A stretch of 64,000 nt of DNA from Serinus canaria (taxonomy: Eukaryota > Chordata > Aves > Passeriformes > Fringillidae), in contig NC_066332.1 of assembly GCF_022539315.1 (NCBI RefSeq), forward strand, positions 1,364,001 through 1,428,000. Direction: 5' to 3'. The stretch's first letter is position 1. Each line of letters opens with the position of its first letter. A program made the position numbers and the translations under genes. Of this stretch, positions 36,701 to 43,353 are shown piece by piece. Below the pieces are notes generated by a model. That model ran no database searches. It was not told the DNA's origin and worked only from the letters and a program-made list of their open reading frames with translations.

Positions 36701-39700
36701 GAGAGAATAAATTCATGTCTGGCAACTGTTTTGCTCAAGGCAGAAGCAGAGGAGGGGAGGTTCAGGTGTGGAGGTGAGGTGAGACCCAAAGCTGCTGCTT
36801 TCCCAGGGCATCTTTCCTACTTGGCTGAGGCAGTTTTGAAAAAAGAAGAGAGGGAAGCTTGTGGAACCAGGAGGTGCTGGGGGTGGAACCAGGTGGGTGG
36901 AAGCTTGTGGAACCAGGGGGTGCTCCCTGCTCTGGGGGTGTTGGCAGCAGAGCTGAGATGGTTCCCAGCCCCTTCCCCTCCTGGCACTCTCCAGAGCCAT
37001 GGGGACAGGGAGGCTGCAGAGGAAGCTGCAGTCCAAGGGAAAGGTGGCATTTTCTGGCCCTGCAGGAGCCTGCCCTGTGCTCCTGCCAGGGTAGGAAGGT
37101 CACTCCTGGTCCTGGTGCTGCCCCAGCTGCGTGCCAGCTCTCTCCTCCTCATGGAATGGGGTCTGGGAGTGCTGCTCCTTTTGTTTCCCTATTGATTAGC
37201 AGCCAATCCATACCTAGAGGTCTATAATGCTCCTATGATTTAAACTTTAACAGTTTCATTAACTGTCAAGTACCTCTAGAGCAAAGGAATCCCATATTTT
37301 AACTCCCCTCTCCTTGCCAGGATAAGATTTGTGGAAGGAGGCTTCTTTTTTTCCTTTTATTTTATTTTTTTTTAACTTGAGAAATAAATAAATAAAGCCC
37401 AGGCTTTCTGAAAAACCCCGAGGCCTCGAGATCTGAGTAGGAAAGAAAGAAAACCATTCCAAGATATTTAATTGTACAGGGGGCTTACGGGATTGATCGA
37501 GAGCTTAGCTTTTTACAATGGTGCAGTGAATAAGAAATGCTCCTGACAAACGATCGATGATGGGATAATCACTCTTTATCCCCCCTCCTCATTGTTACCT
37601 TCTTTCTTCCAGGAGAACAGGGTTCAGAAGTCAAAAATCTTTATAGACGCTGCTTTTAAATTAAGCAGAAAATAGACATTGACATATTTGTTAATCTCAC
37701 CTAAATCATTACTGGGCCTGCCTGGGTGGACTCGGTGAATTCACCACCAGGGCTGCCCTGGCTGCTCGTGTTCCCCTGGAACCAGGGAGCTGGGAGTGCA
37801 GCAGGGAGAAATAGAGATCATCTTTTATTCTGAAGGTTATAAGGGGAGCTTCTCTTAATTAAAACCTTCTTACAGCATCTGAAGGGTTAGGTAACATTTA
37901 TATTGGTAGGCTCAGGAAAAACATTCCTTCCCTGGGAAGGATCTTTGTCTGGAGGGGCTGTGCCATGGAAAGATAGACACATGGGGTGTGTGAGCAGGCA
38001 CTGGGGTGCTCAGGCCACTGGGGAGCTCCTCCCTTTGGCCCAGCAGCCTTGGATTATCGTGCCTGTGGGAATGAGGTGTGGGAGGAGCAGCAGGAGCCCC
38101 CAGGATGCTGTCTCAGCTCCCAGCTGTGGTTTAGAGGCTTCCTGAGCACAGGTTAATATCTGATCTTCGTGCTCAGGAGCCTGTGCTGGAATCTGCTTGC
38201 ATGATCTGGTCTGATCACCCTCTGTGAGCCTGTTTGGGCCCAGGGCAGTGAATTCCAGCCTTGGATTCTGCACTGGGTGAAGTTGGTCCCTCCTGGGGTT
38301 TCTGTAAAGCTTCTGCCCAGTGGTTTAAGCTGGGTTTGTTGGCTTGGGGCTGCTCTGGCTTCCTGCTGTGATTGCAGAGCTCCTGGAGTGGGCTAAAGGA
38401 GGACTTGCAGTGCTGAAGGTGCCATGGTCTGTGTTTCCTGCTAAATGAACACTGCATTGGGACATTATTCTCTTTTAGAAGTTGGTCCTGTAAATGTCAC
38501 TTAATTGATGGCTTAGATCGTTGGCATTTAAATGGAGCAGAGTTTCCATGGTGAAAACACCCTCAGAGCCCTTGCCTGAGTCTCTGTGGCACAAAATCTG
38601 GGCTGGAGCAGAGATTTGCTGGGCACTGCTGGGAGCTGGTGCTCTGGGGCTTGTCCTTTGGTTTTCCCAAGCTCTGGAGCTGCTCCCCTGAGCTTCCCCA
38701 GGGTCTGAGCTGTGTGTGATTTCAGGAATCCCTGGAGTCTGAGCTGTGTGTGGTTTTGGGTACCCTGAGCACCCCCAGGCTCTGATGTGTGTGTGGTTTT
38801 GGGTACCCTGAGCACCCCCAGGCTCTGATGTGTGTGTGGTTTTGGGTACCCTGAGCACCCCCAGGCTCTGATGTGTGTGTGGTTTTGGGTACCCTGAGCA
38901 CCCCCAGGCTCTGATGGTGTGTGGTTTTGGGTACCCTGAGCACCCCCAGGCTCTGATGTGTGTGTGGTTTTGGGTACCCTGAGCACCCCCAGGCTCTGAT
39001 GTGTGTGTGGTTGCAGGCACCCCCGAGCTGAGCCCGGCTGACAGGAAGGAGCTGGAGGCCAAGCTGAAGGAGAGGGAGGAGTTCCTGGCACCCATGTACC
39101 AGCAGGTGGCCATGCAGTTCGCTGACCTGCACGACACCCCGGGCAGGATGCAGGAGAAAGGGGCCATAACCGTGAGTGTCCCACAGCTCCCCTGGGGACA
39201 GGGCTGGGGCAGAGCCCCCATCACCCTGTGCAGCTCCTGGTGTCCCACAGCTCCTCTGGGGACAGGGCAGGGGCAGAGCCCCCATCACCCTGTGCAGCTC
39301 CTGGTGTCCCACAGCTCCCCTGGGGACAGGGCTGGGGCAGAGCCCCCATCACCCTGTGCAGCTCCTGGTGTCCCACAGCTCCCCTGGGGACAGGGCAGGG
39401 ACAGAGCCCCATCACCCTGTGCAGCTCCTGGTGTCCCACAGCTCCCCTGGGGACAGGGCAGGGGCAGAGCCCCCATCACCCTGTGCAGCTCCTGGTGTCC
39501 CACAGCTCCCTGGGGACAGGGCTGGGGCAGAGCCCCCATCACCCTGTGCAGCTCCTGGTGTCCCACAGCTCCCTGGGGACAGGGCTGGGGCAGAGCCCCC
39601 ATCACCCTGTGCAGCTCCTGGTGTCCCACAGCTCCCCTGGGGACAGGGCAGGGACAGACCCCCATCACCCTGTGCAGCTCCTGGTGTCCCACAGCTCCCT

Positions 39701-42700
39701 GGGGACAGGGCAGGGGCAGAGCCCCCATCACCCTGTGCAGCTCCTGGTGTCCCACAGCTCCCTGGGGACAGGGCAGGGACAGAGCCCCCATCACCCTGTG
39801 CAGCTCCTGGTGTCCCACAGCTCCCCTGGGGACAGGGCAGGGACAGACCCCCATCACCCTGTGCAGCTCCTGGTGTCCCACAGCTCCCTGGGGACAGGGC
39901 AGGGGCAGAGCCCCCCTCACCCTGTGCAGCTCCTGGGTGGGATCCCGGGGGATCTTCCTCCCCTGCCAGGGGACAGGGGCAGTGCCAGCCCGGGTGTCCC
40001 CGTGGGGATGAGGTGTGTCTGCTCCTGCTGTCCCTCACTCCTGTCCCTGTGCCTCGGGCAGGACATCCTGGACTGGAAAACCTCCAGGACCTTTTTCTAC
40101 TGGCGGCTGCGGCGGCTGCTGCTGGAGGAGGCCGTGAAGAGCAAGATCCACGAGGCCAACCCCGAGCTGACAGACGGGCAGATCCAGGCCATGCTGCGCC
40201 GCTGGTTCGTCGAGGTGGAGGGCACAGTCAAGGTCAGTGTGGGCTGCTGACAGCCACCCACCCTGCCAGGCCTGGGGCATTCTATTATTTTATTTTATTT
40301 TATTTTATTTTATTTTATTTTATTTTATTTTATTTTATTTTATTTTATTTTATTTTATTTTATTTTATTTTATTTTATTTTTTATTTTATTTTATTTTAT
40401 TTTATTTTATTTTATTTTATTTTTTATTTTTTTTATTTTTTATTTCATTTTTATTTTATTTTATTTTTTAATTTTTATTTTTTATTTCGTTTCATTTTTA
40501 TTTTATTTTATTGTATTTTATTCTTCTATTTTATTTTATTCTCTTCTATTTTATTCTATTCTATTTTATTTATTCTATTCTCTTCTATTTTATTCTATTC
40601 TATTTTATTTTATTCTATTCTCTTCTATTTTATTCTATTCTATTTTATTCTATTCTCTTCTATTTTCTTCTATTCGATTCTATTTTATTTTATTCTCTTC
40701 TATTTTATTCTATTCTCTTCTATTCTTCTATTTTTTCTATATTAGTCTATTTTATTCTATTCTATTTTTTCTATAGTATTCTATTTTATATTCATATTTT
40801 TTCTACTTTATTATATTCTGTTTTATTTAATCTAATTTTATTTATATTGCTTAATTTTATGTATTTATTTAATTCTCCTTTGTTACTATATTACTTTATT
40901 TATTTTATTTATTTTATTTATTTATTTGTTTAATTTTATTTTACTTTGTGTTACTTTATTTTACTTTGTGACTTTATTTGTTTACTTTATTTATTTTATT
41001 TTGCTATATTTATTGTATTTATTTTACTTTCTTTTTAAAAATTCTATTTTATTTCAGTGTTTTATTTTTTAATTTTTTTTTTTTTTGTTCTGTTTTTGAA
41101 GTCCCCAACACCCAGGGGTTCCAGGGAAGGGGGGAATGTTCTCTGGAGGGCAGCAGCCTTTCCAAGGTAGAGCCTGAGCTCTCCAAAAGCAGGCAGCTCG
41201 TTAGCTAATACATTACACCAATCAAGGAGAGTTATCTTAAGCCACAATTAATCTGCTCCCTGGCATATGTTGATAGGGAAGCATCATGCTGTTTCTTAAT
41301 TAAAAGCAAACGGATTAAAAATGATTAATAAGAGTATTAAATATTCTCCTAAACGAAAAGCTTTGGGATTCTTGGGTAAATGGAGCTTTGCACAGGTCTG
41401 GGGCCGTGCTGCAGCTCCTGGGCTGGGCTTTCCCCCCTTGCCTTTGTATGCAGGGGCTGTCTGCTGCCTGCCAGGGGCACAGGCAGGGAGCACAACCCGG
41501 AGTTTCAAATCATAATCGGGAGAAAAACAATGAAATAAGCAAAATCTTGAAGTGACATCACCGGGCTGAGACAATCAGAGACATCGTGTGAAAGGAAAGA
41601 AAATAATCCTGGGGTTTCTGAAGTGTGTCAGGGCCTGGCATGGGCTCTGCAACCAAAATCCCTCCCTGGCAGGGTGGGCAGGGCTGGACCCCTGGCAGTG
41701 CCAAGGCCAGGCTGGACAGGGCTGGGAGCAGCTGGGACAGTGGCAGGTGTCCCCTCTGCACAACTCCTGACAGGAGGGGACAGCCAGGGAACAGGGACAG
41801 CAGGAGAGGGAACACCCTTAGGCTGGGCCAGGGGACATCCAGGCTGGATAGTGGGGAAATTGCTCCTTGGGAAGGGAAATTCCTCCTTGGGAAGGGAAAT
41901 TGCTCCTTGGGAAGGGCTGCCCAGCTCTGGCACAGCTGCCCAGGGCAGTGCTGAGTGCCCACCCCGGAGGGATTTGAAAGCTGTGTGGTGGTGGCACTCG
42001 GGGACATGGCCAGTGGTGGCCTTGGCAGTGTGGGGAATGGTTGGGCTCGGTGACCCCAGAGGGTTTTCCAGCCCCAGGGACTCTGTGACTCCCTGGTTCT
42101 GTGTCCCAGAGGTCTGGCTCAGGAGGTGCCACCACGGTGTCACCACCCCCAGCTCATTGTCATTCTGCCTCTGACTTGGTTAGTGATAACAGAGAAGGAT
42201 AGTGCACCTTTAAATGAGGAGCTTTGTGTTTAATTACCCAAATAAAATGACATAAATATGAATGAGTGCTAATGGCAGGACTTGCTTTTCCGGAAACCAT
42301 TAACAAAACGATTCTTAAATGATTTGTAAAGAAAATGAGAGGAGAGGAGAGAAGGCTGTTAGGGGCTCACACTCTCCTGAGTTATTACACAGCCAACTAT
42401 CTAGCAAATATCAGGTGAAATGATCTTGTGAAAGGCAGGAAGGGGGCTGTGCCTGAGGGCCCAGACACCCCAACCTGCTCGGGCTGGTCAGGGGTCCCAG
42501 CAGTGCTGGGGCCACCAGCATGGGCAGCCTGGAGCTGATGGGGACTCACAGGTCCCCTGATGATTTGGCACTGGGACAGTCCCTGGAGCAGCTGCATCTC
42601 AGGTCAGCTGTGTTCCACCAGGATTTGGGGAGCTGATAACCAGGGAGACTGGGGTTTGTCTGGGACAAACTGACCAAGCATCTTCTTAGTGCCCTTCCAT

Positions 42701-43353
42701 CAGGTTTATGGCAGGATGCAAAAGAAATGGATAATCTGTGAAACGTGCTGGTTGTTAGGTGTGTTTGTGGGGGTGCCCAGCCAGATGTGTCACCCACAGC
42801 TGCCAGGGCAGAGCTGTGGGTGAGTCTGGGGAGTGGGCAGGGCTGGGTCCAGGCTGAGCTGTGGCATTTTGGCAGGCCTACCTGTGGGACAGCAACAAGG
42901 ACCTGGTGGAGTGGCTGGAGAAGCAGCTGACGGAGGAGGAGGGCGTTCGCTCGGTGGTGGAGGAGAACATCAAATACATCTCCAAGGATTATGTGCTCAA
43001 GCAGATCAGGAGGTGAGCAGGGAGGGGACCTGGGTGGCATCAGGGCTGGCTCCAGAGCTCCTGCCCTTGCTGAGATTCCTCAGCCCAGCAGTGTCCTGAG
43101 GAAGCTCTCAGCTGCTCCCGGCCCACGCAGGGCTGTGCCCACTCACAGTCCCACACTCCAGCCCCCTGGAATCCCTGCTGGGAGCTGTGGAGCTGCCTCA
43201 CTCTCTCCCCTCTGTGCTCTTGGCAGCCTGGTCCAGGCCAATCCCGAGGTTGCCATGGATTCCATCGTGCACATGACCCAGCACATCACCCCCACGCAGC
43301 GAGCCGAGGTCGTGCGGATCCTCTCCACAATGGACTCTCCTTCTTCCACGTAA
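578..43353 (+). CDS. ACACA: Acetyl-CoA carboxylase 1, C-terminal part (17 joined exons, gene continues upstream)
   Basis: Gene-level entry. ACC1 carboxylates acetyl-CoA to malonyl-CoA in the cytosol, the committed step of fatty-acid synthesis; this part transfers the carboxyl group from biotin to acetyl-CoA. Exons: 578-733, 1235-1381, 8687-8956, 9488-9585, 10034-10154, 10626-10736, 22782-22925, 23023-23143, 24741-24837, 26174-26270, 26875-27010, 31896-32073, 32717-32829, 39017-39171, 40062-40232, 42876-43012, 43227-43353. Joined they read 792 residues without a stop, about a third of the roughly 2,350-residue vertebrate enzyme, and every junction phase agrees. NSGARIG (window-product residues 164-170) lies in the N half of the CT domain; ETRTVE (434-439) and the SGGM glycines (495-498) lie in the C half. 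In the yeast enzyme the equivalent Arg and Gly residues contact substrate carboxyls and the oxyanion. The ending MDSPSST and the AATF neighbour favour ACACA over ACACB. Confidence 0.97.
734..1234 (+). other. ACACA: ACACA intron, no feature seen
   Basis: Ordinary intron, GT-AG. No repeat or element recognised. Confidence 0.85.
1235..1381 (+). CDS. ACACA: ACACA exon b, 49 codons, GC donor
   Basis: Encodes SLIKLW through RLPGGNE, including the conserved [18 protein letters not shown] stretch at the start of the CT N-domain. The acceptor is gccccccag. The exon must end after GAG at 1381 to keep phase 0 with the next exon, so the intron begins GCAAGT: a non-canonical GC-AG intron. The nearest GT (1386) would add four bases and break the frame. 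Confidence 0.95.
2695..2870 (+). mobile_element. CR1-like LINE 3' fragment
   Basis: Contains the degraded CR1 3' signature: gggctccccatccctggcag, ggctggatgggcttggagca and ggaaggtgtccctgcc. 5'-truncated, no coding sequence. Confidence 0.65.
3700..3780 (-). mobile_element. CR1-like 3' end
   Basis: Reads tcacagaatgccagactggt, tttgggttggaaggacctta and aacctcatcctgttcc: the reverse complement of a CR1 terminus. Confidence 0.65.
4735..4960 (+). mobile_element. CR1-like 3' fragment
   Basis: Contains ctccatggaaagggtggtca, ggcactggaaggggctgccc, tggagtccccatccctggag and a terminal gatgatcttggaggtccttt ending in gggattctgtg, a typical CR1 3' end. Confidence 0.75.
5450..5700 (+). mobile_element. CR1-like 3' fragment
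   Basis: Contains ggtttaggttggatatcagg, aggttcttcccccagagggt, gaactggatgatccc-like sequence and terminal atattctgtgattc. Degenerate copy. Confidence 0.7.
5925..6310. promoter_or_regulatory. Candidate conserved noncoding element
   Basis: Repeat-free island with TAAT-rich motifs (agtgcaattaatgttgaagt) next to an unusual CpG-bearing, partly palindromic core (cggcgtttacgagcgccggg then gaagcgccgttcg) at 6009-6040. Composition differs from the surrounding CR1-rich intron. Function is inference only. Confidence 0.3.
7888..8180 (+). repeat. Four-copy, about 73-bp minisatellite
   Basis: Units of the form ctgagggatggggcaggcaggg...gagatgggccagcagagag, with starts near 7888, 7961, 8033 and 8107. G-rich on the plus strand. 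Lies in ACACA intron 1382-8686. Confidence 0.9.
8687..8956 (+). CDS. ACACA: ACACA exon c, 90 codons, CT N-domain catalytic segment
   Basis: Largest exon in the window. Phase 0 at both ends (acceptor gggctgcag, donor gtgagg). It encodes IGMVAWKM through WEDPDNPYK. It contains [16 protein letters not shown], whose Arg (window residue 168) matches the family Arg that contacts the malonyl carboxyl group, and [20 protein letters not shown]-rich at third positions, like the other ACACA exons here. Confidence 0.97.
9048..9467 (+). mobile_element. Solo LTR in short ACACA intron
   Basis: About 420 bases beginning TGTGGCATTC and ending in ACA, with an A/T-rich 3' part carrying AATAAA. It matches, in inverted orientation, the sequence at about 32171-32596, which supports a dispersed repeat. 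I recall the same sequence as a passerine ERV LTR. It fills all but about 110 bases of the 531-base intron 8957-9487 and ends 20 bases before the exon. No coding content. Confidence 0.7.
9488..9585 (+). CDS. ACACA: ACACA exon d, 32 codons plus 2 bases
   Basis: Encodes [14 protein letters not shown] through VEENGES and ends in AG, the first two bases of a split Arg codon. The donor is gtagga. The acceptor cctgcag is only 20 bases past the right edge of a solo LTR (9048-9467), so most of the upstream intron is transposon-derived. Confidence 0.96.
9586..10033 (+). other. ACACA: ACACA intron with in-frame alternative acceptor
   Basis: Ordinary sequence except for a strong T-rich acceptor ending 9973, which would add 60 in-frame bases to the next exon. 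Confidence 0.8.
10034..10154 (+). CDS. ACACA: ACACA exon e, split Arg plus 40 codons
   Basis: Begins with G completing Arg, then [14 protein letters not shown] through [13 protein letters not shown]; ends phase 0 before the weak donor gtaatc. The acceptor is gtctccctcag. A second strong acceptor (ttctttgtag, ending 9973) lies exactly 60 bases upstream and is in frame. Contains the conserved [11 protein letters not shown] motif. Confidence 0.96.
10155..10625 (+). other. ACACA: ACACA intron, poly-T tracts only
   Basis: Poly-T runs at about 10392-10408 and 10587-10600, the second forming the acceptor tract. Nothing else recognised. Confidence 0.8.
10626..10736 (+). CDS. ACACA: ACACA exon f, 37 codons
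   Basis: Phase 0 at both ends. Encodes [20 protein letters not shown] through GCGALNK, a crotonase-fold core segment of the CT N-domain. The acceptor follows a long T-rich tract ending tttttcccag; the donor is gtgggt. It precedes the largest intron in the window (12.0 kb). Confidence 0.97.
13440..13590. promoter_or_regulatory. Candidate conserved noncoding element with octamer motif
   Basis: Repeat-free, A/T-rich, with ATGCAAAT (13508-13515), cagcacatcaaaagcc and several TGAT/ATCA motifs. An inverse octamer ATTTGCAT sits about 330 bases downstream near 13841. Candidate enhancer by composition only. Confidence 0.25.
13696..14050 (+). repeat. Pyrimidine-rich low-complexity tracts
   Basis: CT-rich stretches at 13710-13770 and 13965-14045 and a poly-T run near 13945. 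The segment between them (13790-13920) is not low complexity and contains ATTTGCAT. Confidence 0.75.
17699..19935 (+). repeat. 13-unit, about 172-bp satellite with telomere-like CCCTAA motifs
   Basis: Tandem units of roughly 170-178 bases, each with AACCCTAACCCTAGGC-type motifs followed by about 140 bases of unique sequence ending gctttgtggttttcaaaaccc. Two unit variants differ in the 35 bases after the telomere-like part: A (aggcaggcaagcagccttgg) and B (gagacaggaaaagctttgg-type). Their order is B A B A A A A A B A B A B. The long open frame within it (19108-20043) is a repeat artefact. Confidence 0.92.
20880..21010 (+). mobile_element. CR1-like 3' fragment
   Basis: Begins ggtgacgagagaggaaatgg, then ggtcaggttggacatgagga and agaattccttcatggg, with a decayed tail. 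Confidence 0.6.
22365..22600 (-). mobile_element. CR1-like 3' fragment, inverted
   Basis: Reads cacagaatccagaatggttt, gaaccttaaagatccagttc, gccatgggcagggacacctt and so on: the CR1 3' end in reverse orientation. Confidence 0.75.
22782..22925 (+). CDS. ACACA: ACACA exon g, 48 codons
   Basis: Phase 0. Encodes [19 protein letters not shown] through QWLSYMPK. Contains [14 protein letters not shown]; as I recall it, the human protein has Cys at the Asp after VTH. Acceptor cttcccccag, donor gtaatt. Only 97 bases separate it from the next exon, the shortest intron in the window. Confidence 0.97.
23023..23143 (+). CDS. ACACA: ACACA exon h, 40 codons plus 1 base
   Basis: Encodes [17 protein letters not shown] through AGRPNP and ends with A of a split Asn codon. 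Contains [17 protein letters not shown], the conserved linker between the two halves of the CT domain. Acceptor ttgccttag, donor gtatgg. Confidence 0.96.
23144..24740 (+). other. ACACA: ACACA intron, mostly repeat-free and A/T-rich
   Basis: No transposon seen. 23640-23890 and 24340-24660 look like conserved noncoding sequence (A/T-rich with isolated CpG clusters such as gggcgccgcaaacgccgg). No exon signals. Confidence 0.7.
23640..23890. promoter_or_regulatory. Candidate conserved noncoding element
   Basis: Mixed A/T-rich and CpG-containing sequence (gggcgccgcaaacgccgg; gacgcccgacacgaggccgg) with GATAA and TTAAAG motifs, no repeats. The retained CpGs in an intron suggest constraint. Inference. 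Confidence 0.3.
24741..24837 (+). CDS. ACACA: ACACA exon i, 31 codons with split codons at both ends
   Basis: Begins AT (completing Asn), encodes [19 protein letters not shown] through VVVGRA, and ends AG of a split Arg. This opens the CT C-domain. Acceptor ttccctttag, strong donor gtaagt. Confidence 0.96.
24965..25037 (+). mobile_element. CR1-like 3' terminus
   Basis: Contains gatgacctttaaggtccctt and ccaacccattccatggc followed by tandem ctataatt, the octamer-type CR1 tail. Confidence 0.7.
26174..26270 (+). CDS. ACACA: ACACA exon j, split Arg plus 32 codons
   Basis: Begins G completing Arg, then [19 protein letters not shown] through DSEAK; ends phase 0 at donor gtgggt. The Arg in VETRTVE (window residue 436) matches the C-domain Arg that, in family structures, pairs with the substrate carboxyl group. 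Acceptor gtttgcag. Confidence 0.97.
26875..27010 (+). CDS. ACACA: ACACA exon k, 45 codons plus 1 base
   Basis: Encodes [20 protein letters not shown] through FSGGMK, then G of a split Asp. The paired glycines of SGGM match the C-domain oxyanion-hole position. Acceptor ttccttccccccag, donor gtaagc. Confidence 0.97.
28374..28812 (+). repeat. G-rich GGGTGCT minisatellite
   Basis: About 440 bases of GGGTGCT alternating with variants GGGCT, GGGTTGGAGCT and GAGTGCT. All plus-strand frames stay open over long stretches as an artefact. Many G-runs give G-quadruplex potential on the ACACA sense strand. Confidence 0.93.
29110..29215 (-). mobile_element. CR1-like fragment, inverted
   Basis: Contains cctaaaggtcacgtcattcc, aaccccctgccacagggaca and cctctcaccaggctcaggtt, a degraded inverted CR1 3' segment. 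Confidence 0.55.
29680..29878. repeat. 199-bp foldback with 55-bp imperfect terminal inverted repeats
   Basis: Left arm 29680-29734 begins TGACAAAT and right arm 29824-29878 ends ATTTGTCA. The arms are about 89% reverse-complementary over 55 bases and enclose about 90 bases of A/T-rich sequence. No target duplication is apparent. It may be a MITE-like DNA element or a structured noncoding element. Confidence 0.8.
31310..31895 (+). repeat. ACACA: 30-bp minisatellite ending at an ACACA splice acceptor
   Basis: About 19 units of the form accatctctgtgtccatccc plus atccatcctg. Units near 31690 and 31805 carry tgtgtcccccccag followed by ccatg, nearly identical to the real acceptor and first exon bases at 31884-31900. 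The array therefore repeats a splice-acceptor-like module. Confidence 0.92.
31896..32073 (+). CDS. ACACA: ACACA exon l, 58 codons with split codons at both ends
   Basis: Begins AC (completing Asp), encodes [20 protein letters not shown] through MYADRDS and ends AG of split Arg. Contains [15 protein letters not shown]. Its acceptor (tgtgtccccccag) is the last unit of a 30-bp minisatellite that fills the preceding 580 bases. The donor gtacac is weak. Confidence 0.97.
32171..32596 (-). mobile_element. Second copy of the same LTR family, inverted, with foldback
   Basis: The reverse complement aligns along its length to 9048-9467. Shared blocks include the CTGAGAAATCCCTTCGCC-like start, the GCCTCAGAGAAAA block, the CATTTGCTTCTCCT block and the GGAGTCAGATT block near the end. 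AAAAATTC occurs at both edges (32163-32170 and from 32597) and may be the target duplication, though it is longer than usual for an ERV. It occupies most of the 643-base intron 32074-32716. Boundaries are good to about 15 bases. Confidence 0.65.
32241..32285. repeat. Perfect 18-bp inverted repeat inside the inverted LTR
   Basis: Arms 32241-32258 and 32268-32285 are exact reverse complements around a 9-base loop. A second perfect hairpin (10-bp arms 32294-32303 and 32308-32317, loop TAAT) follows. The plus-oriented copy at 9048 lacks this foldback, so it arose after insertion or marks a subfamily. Confidence 0.9.
32717..32829 (+). CDS. ACACA: ACACA exon m, 37 codons with split codons
   Basis: Begins A completing Arg, encodes [18 protein letters not shown] through YIRLAERL, and ends G of a split Gly. 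Acceptor tttgtcctgcag, donor gtacgt. The preceding 643-base intron is largely an inverted LTR copy. Confidence 0.96.
33725..33845 (+). mobile_element. CR1-like 3' end
   Basis: Contains gatggtggaaggtatccctg, cagggagtggaatatagtga and tctttaaagtccttttcaac, ending near an attctgttattcc tail. Confidence 0.65.
36540..36715 (-). mobile_element. CR1-like 3' fragment, inverted
   Basis: Contains gaaccatcagggacacctcc, actgtcccagggtgctccaa and gcctggccttgggcactgcc, a CR1 3' region in reverse. Confidence 0.7.
37490..37720. promoter_or_regulatory. Candidate conserved noncoding element
   Basis: Contains gggattgatcgagagcttag, acaaacgatcgatgatggga and aatcactctttatccc: repeat-free, with ATCGAT-type motifs and low CR1 content nearby. 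Confidence 0.25.
38735..39016 (+). repeat. ACACA: 43-bp minisatellite ending at an ACACA splice acceptor
   Basis: Six units (gggtaccctgag at 38758, 38801, 38844, 38887, 38929, 38972) of 42-43 bases containing gagcacccccaggctctgat. The final partial unit runs into the acceptor gtgtgtggttgcag and the exon start gcacccccgagctgag, which resembles the repeat itself. Confidence 0.92.
39017..39171 (+). CDS. ACACA: ACACA exon n, 51 codons, flanked by minisatellites
   Basis: Begins GC completing Gly, encodes [20 protein letters not shown] through [10 protein letters not shown] and ends phase 0 at donor gtgagt. Helical, charged segment after the CT core. Its acceptor ends a 43-bp tandem array and its donor starts a 64-bp tandem array. 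The open frame running past the donor is repeat sequence, not coding. Confidence 0.95.
39172..39940 (+). repeat. ACACA: 64-bp minisatellite starting at an ACACA splice donor
   Basis: About 12 units of 62-64 bases with cccacagctcc at 39180, 39244, 39308 and so on. The donor string gtgagtgtcccacag merges directly into the unit ggtgtcccacag. Fills most of the 890-base intron and keeps several frames open on both strands as an artefact. Confidence 0.92.
40062..40232 (+). CDS. ACACA: ACACA exon o, 57 codons
   Basis: Phase 0 at both ends. Encodes [20 protein letters not shown] through VEVEGTVK, part of the helical C-terminal region of the CT domain. Acceptor gcctcgggcag, donor gtcagt. A TTTTA microsatellite starts about 45 bases after the donor. 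Confidence 0.97.
40278..41060 (+). repeat. Long TTTTA pentanucleotide microsatellite
   Basis: Near-perfect TTTTA units to about 40380, then degenerate TTTTA, TTCTA and TCTTC variants to about 41060. Begins about 45 bases past the donor of the exon ending 40232. Confidence 0.95.
41195..41580. promoter_or_regulatory. Candidate conserved noncoding element
   Basis: Contains clustered homeodomain-like TAAT/ATTA motifs (gttagctaatacattacacc; ttaattaaaagcaaacggat; aaaatgattaataagagta) between a microsatellite and CR1 sequence. Confidence 0.3.
41625..42095 (+). mobile_element. One or two CR1-like fragments with an internal 22-bp triplication
   Basis: CR1 3' signatures at 41690-41755 and 41820-42095 (ending ccagggactctgtgactc). 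Between 41857 and 41920 the phrase gctccttgggaagggaaatt is repeated three times with small changes. Confidence 0.65.
42876..43012 (+). CDS. ACACA: ACACA exon p, 45 codons plus 2 bases
   Basis: Encodes [20 protein letters not shown] through DYVLKQIR, ending AG of a split Ser. Acceptor cattttggcag, donor gtgagc. Confidence 0.97.
43227..43353 (+). CDS. ACACA: ACACA last coding exon, 41 codons plus stop
   Basis: Begins C completing Ser, encodes [16 protein letters not shown] through STMDSPSST, then TAA at 43351-43353. The ending matches ACC1 rather than ACC2. The stop lies in the string ACGTAAGAG, which itself looks like a splice donor (GTAAGA from 43350). Confidence 0.97.

Larger units (their letters stand above)
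32830..39016 (+). other. ACACA: ACACA 6.2-kb intron
   Basis: CR1 fragments at 33725 and 36540, short degenerate repeats of gtggaaccagg near 36860-36915, the 43-bp minisatellite at the end, and candidate conserved islands at 34545-34720, 34820-35230 and 37190-37720. The rest is unremarkable. Confidence 0.85.
40233..42875 (+). other. ACACA: ACACA 2.6-kb intron
   Basis: TTTTA microsatellite (40278-41060), candidate conserved islands 41195-41580 and 42170-42430, and CR1-like sequence between them. Confidence 0.85.

Noticed and set aside
39001..40471. Open frames of 336-431 codons over and past the ACACA exon 39017-39171
   Set aside because: Beyond the donor they translate the 64-bp minisatellite and the TTTTA tract. 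Only 39017-39171 and 40062-40232 are coding.
578..43353. Assignment to ACACB (acetyl-CoA carboxylase 2)
   Set aside because: The C-terminal sequence and the convergent AATF neighbour both fit ACACA; ACACB is flanked by FOXN4 and UNG in mammals.
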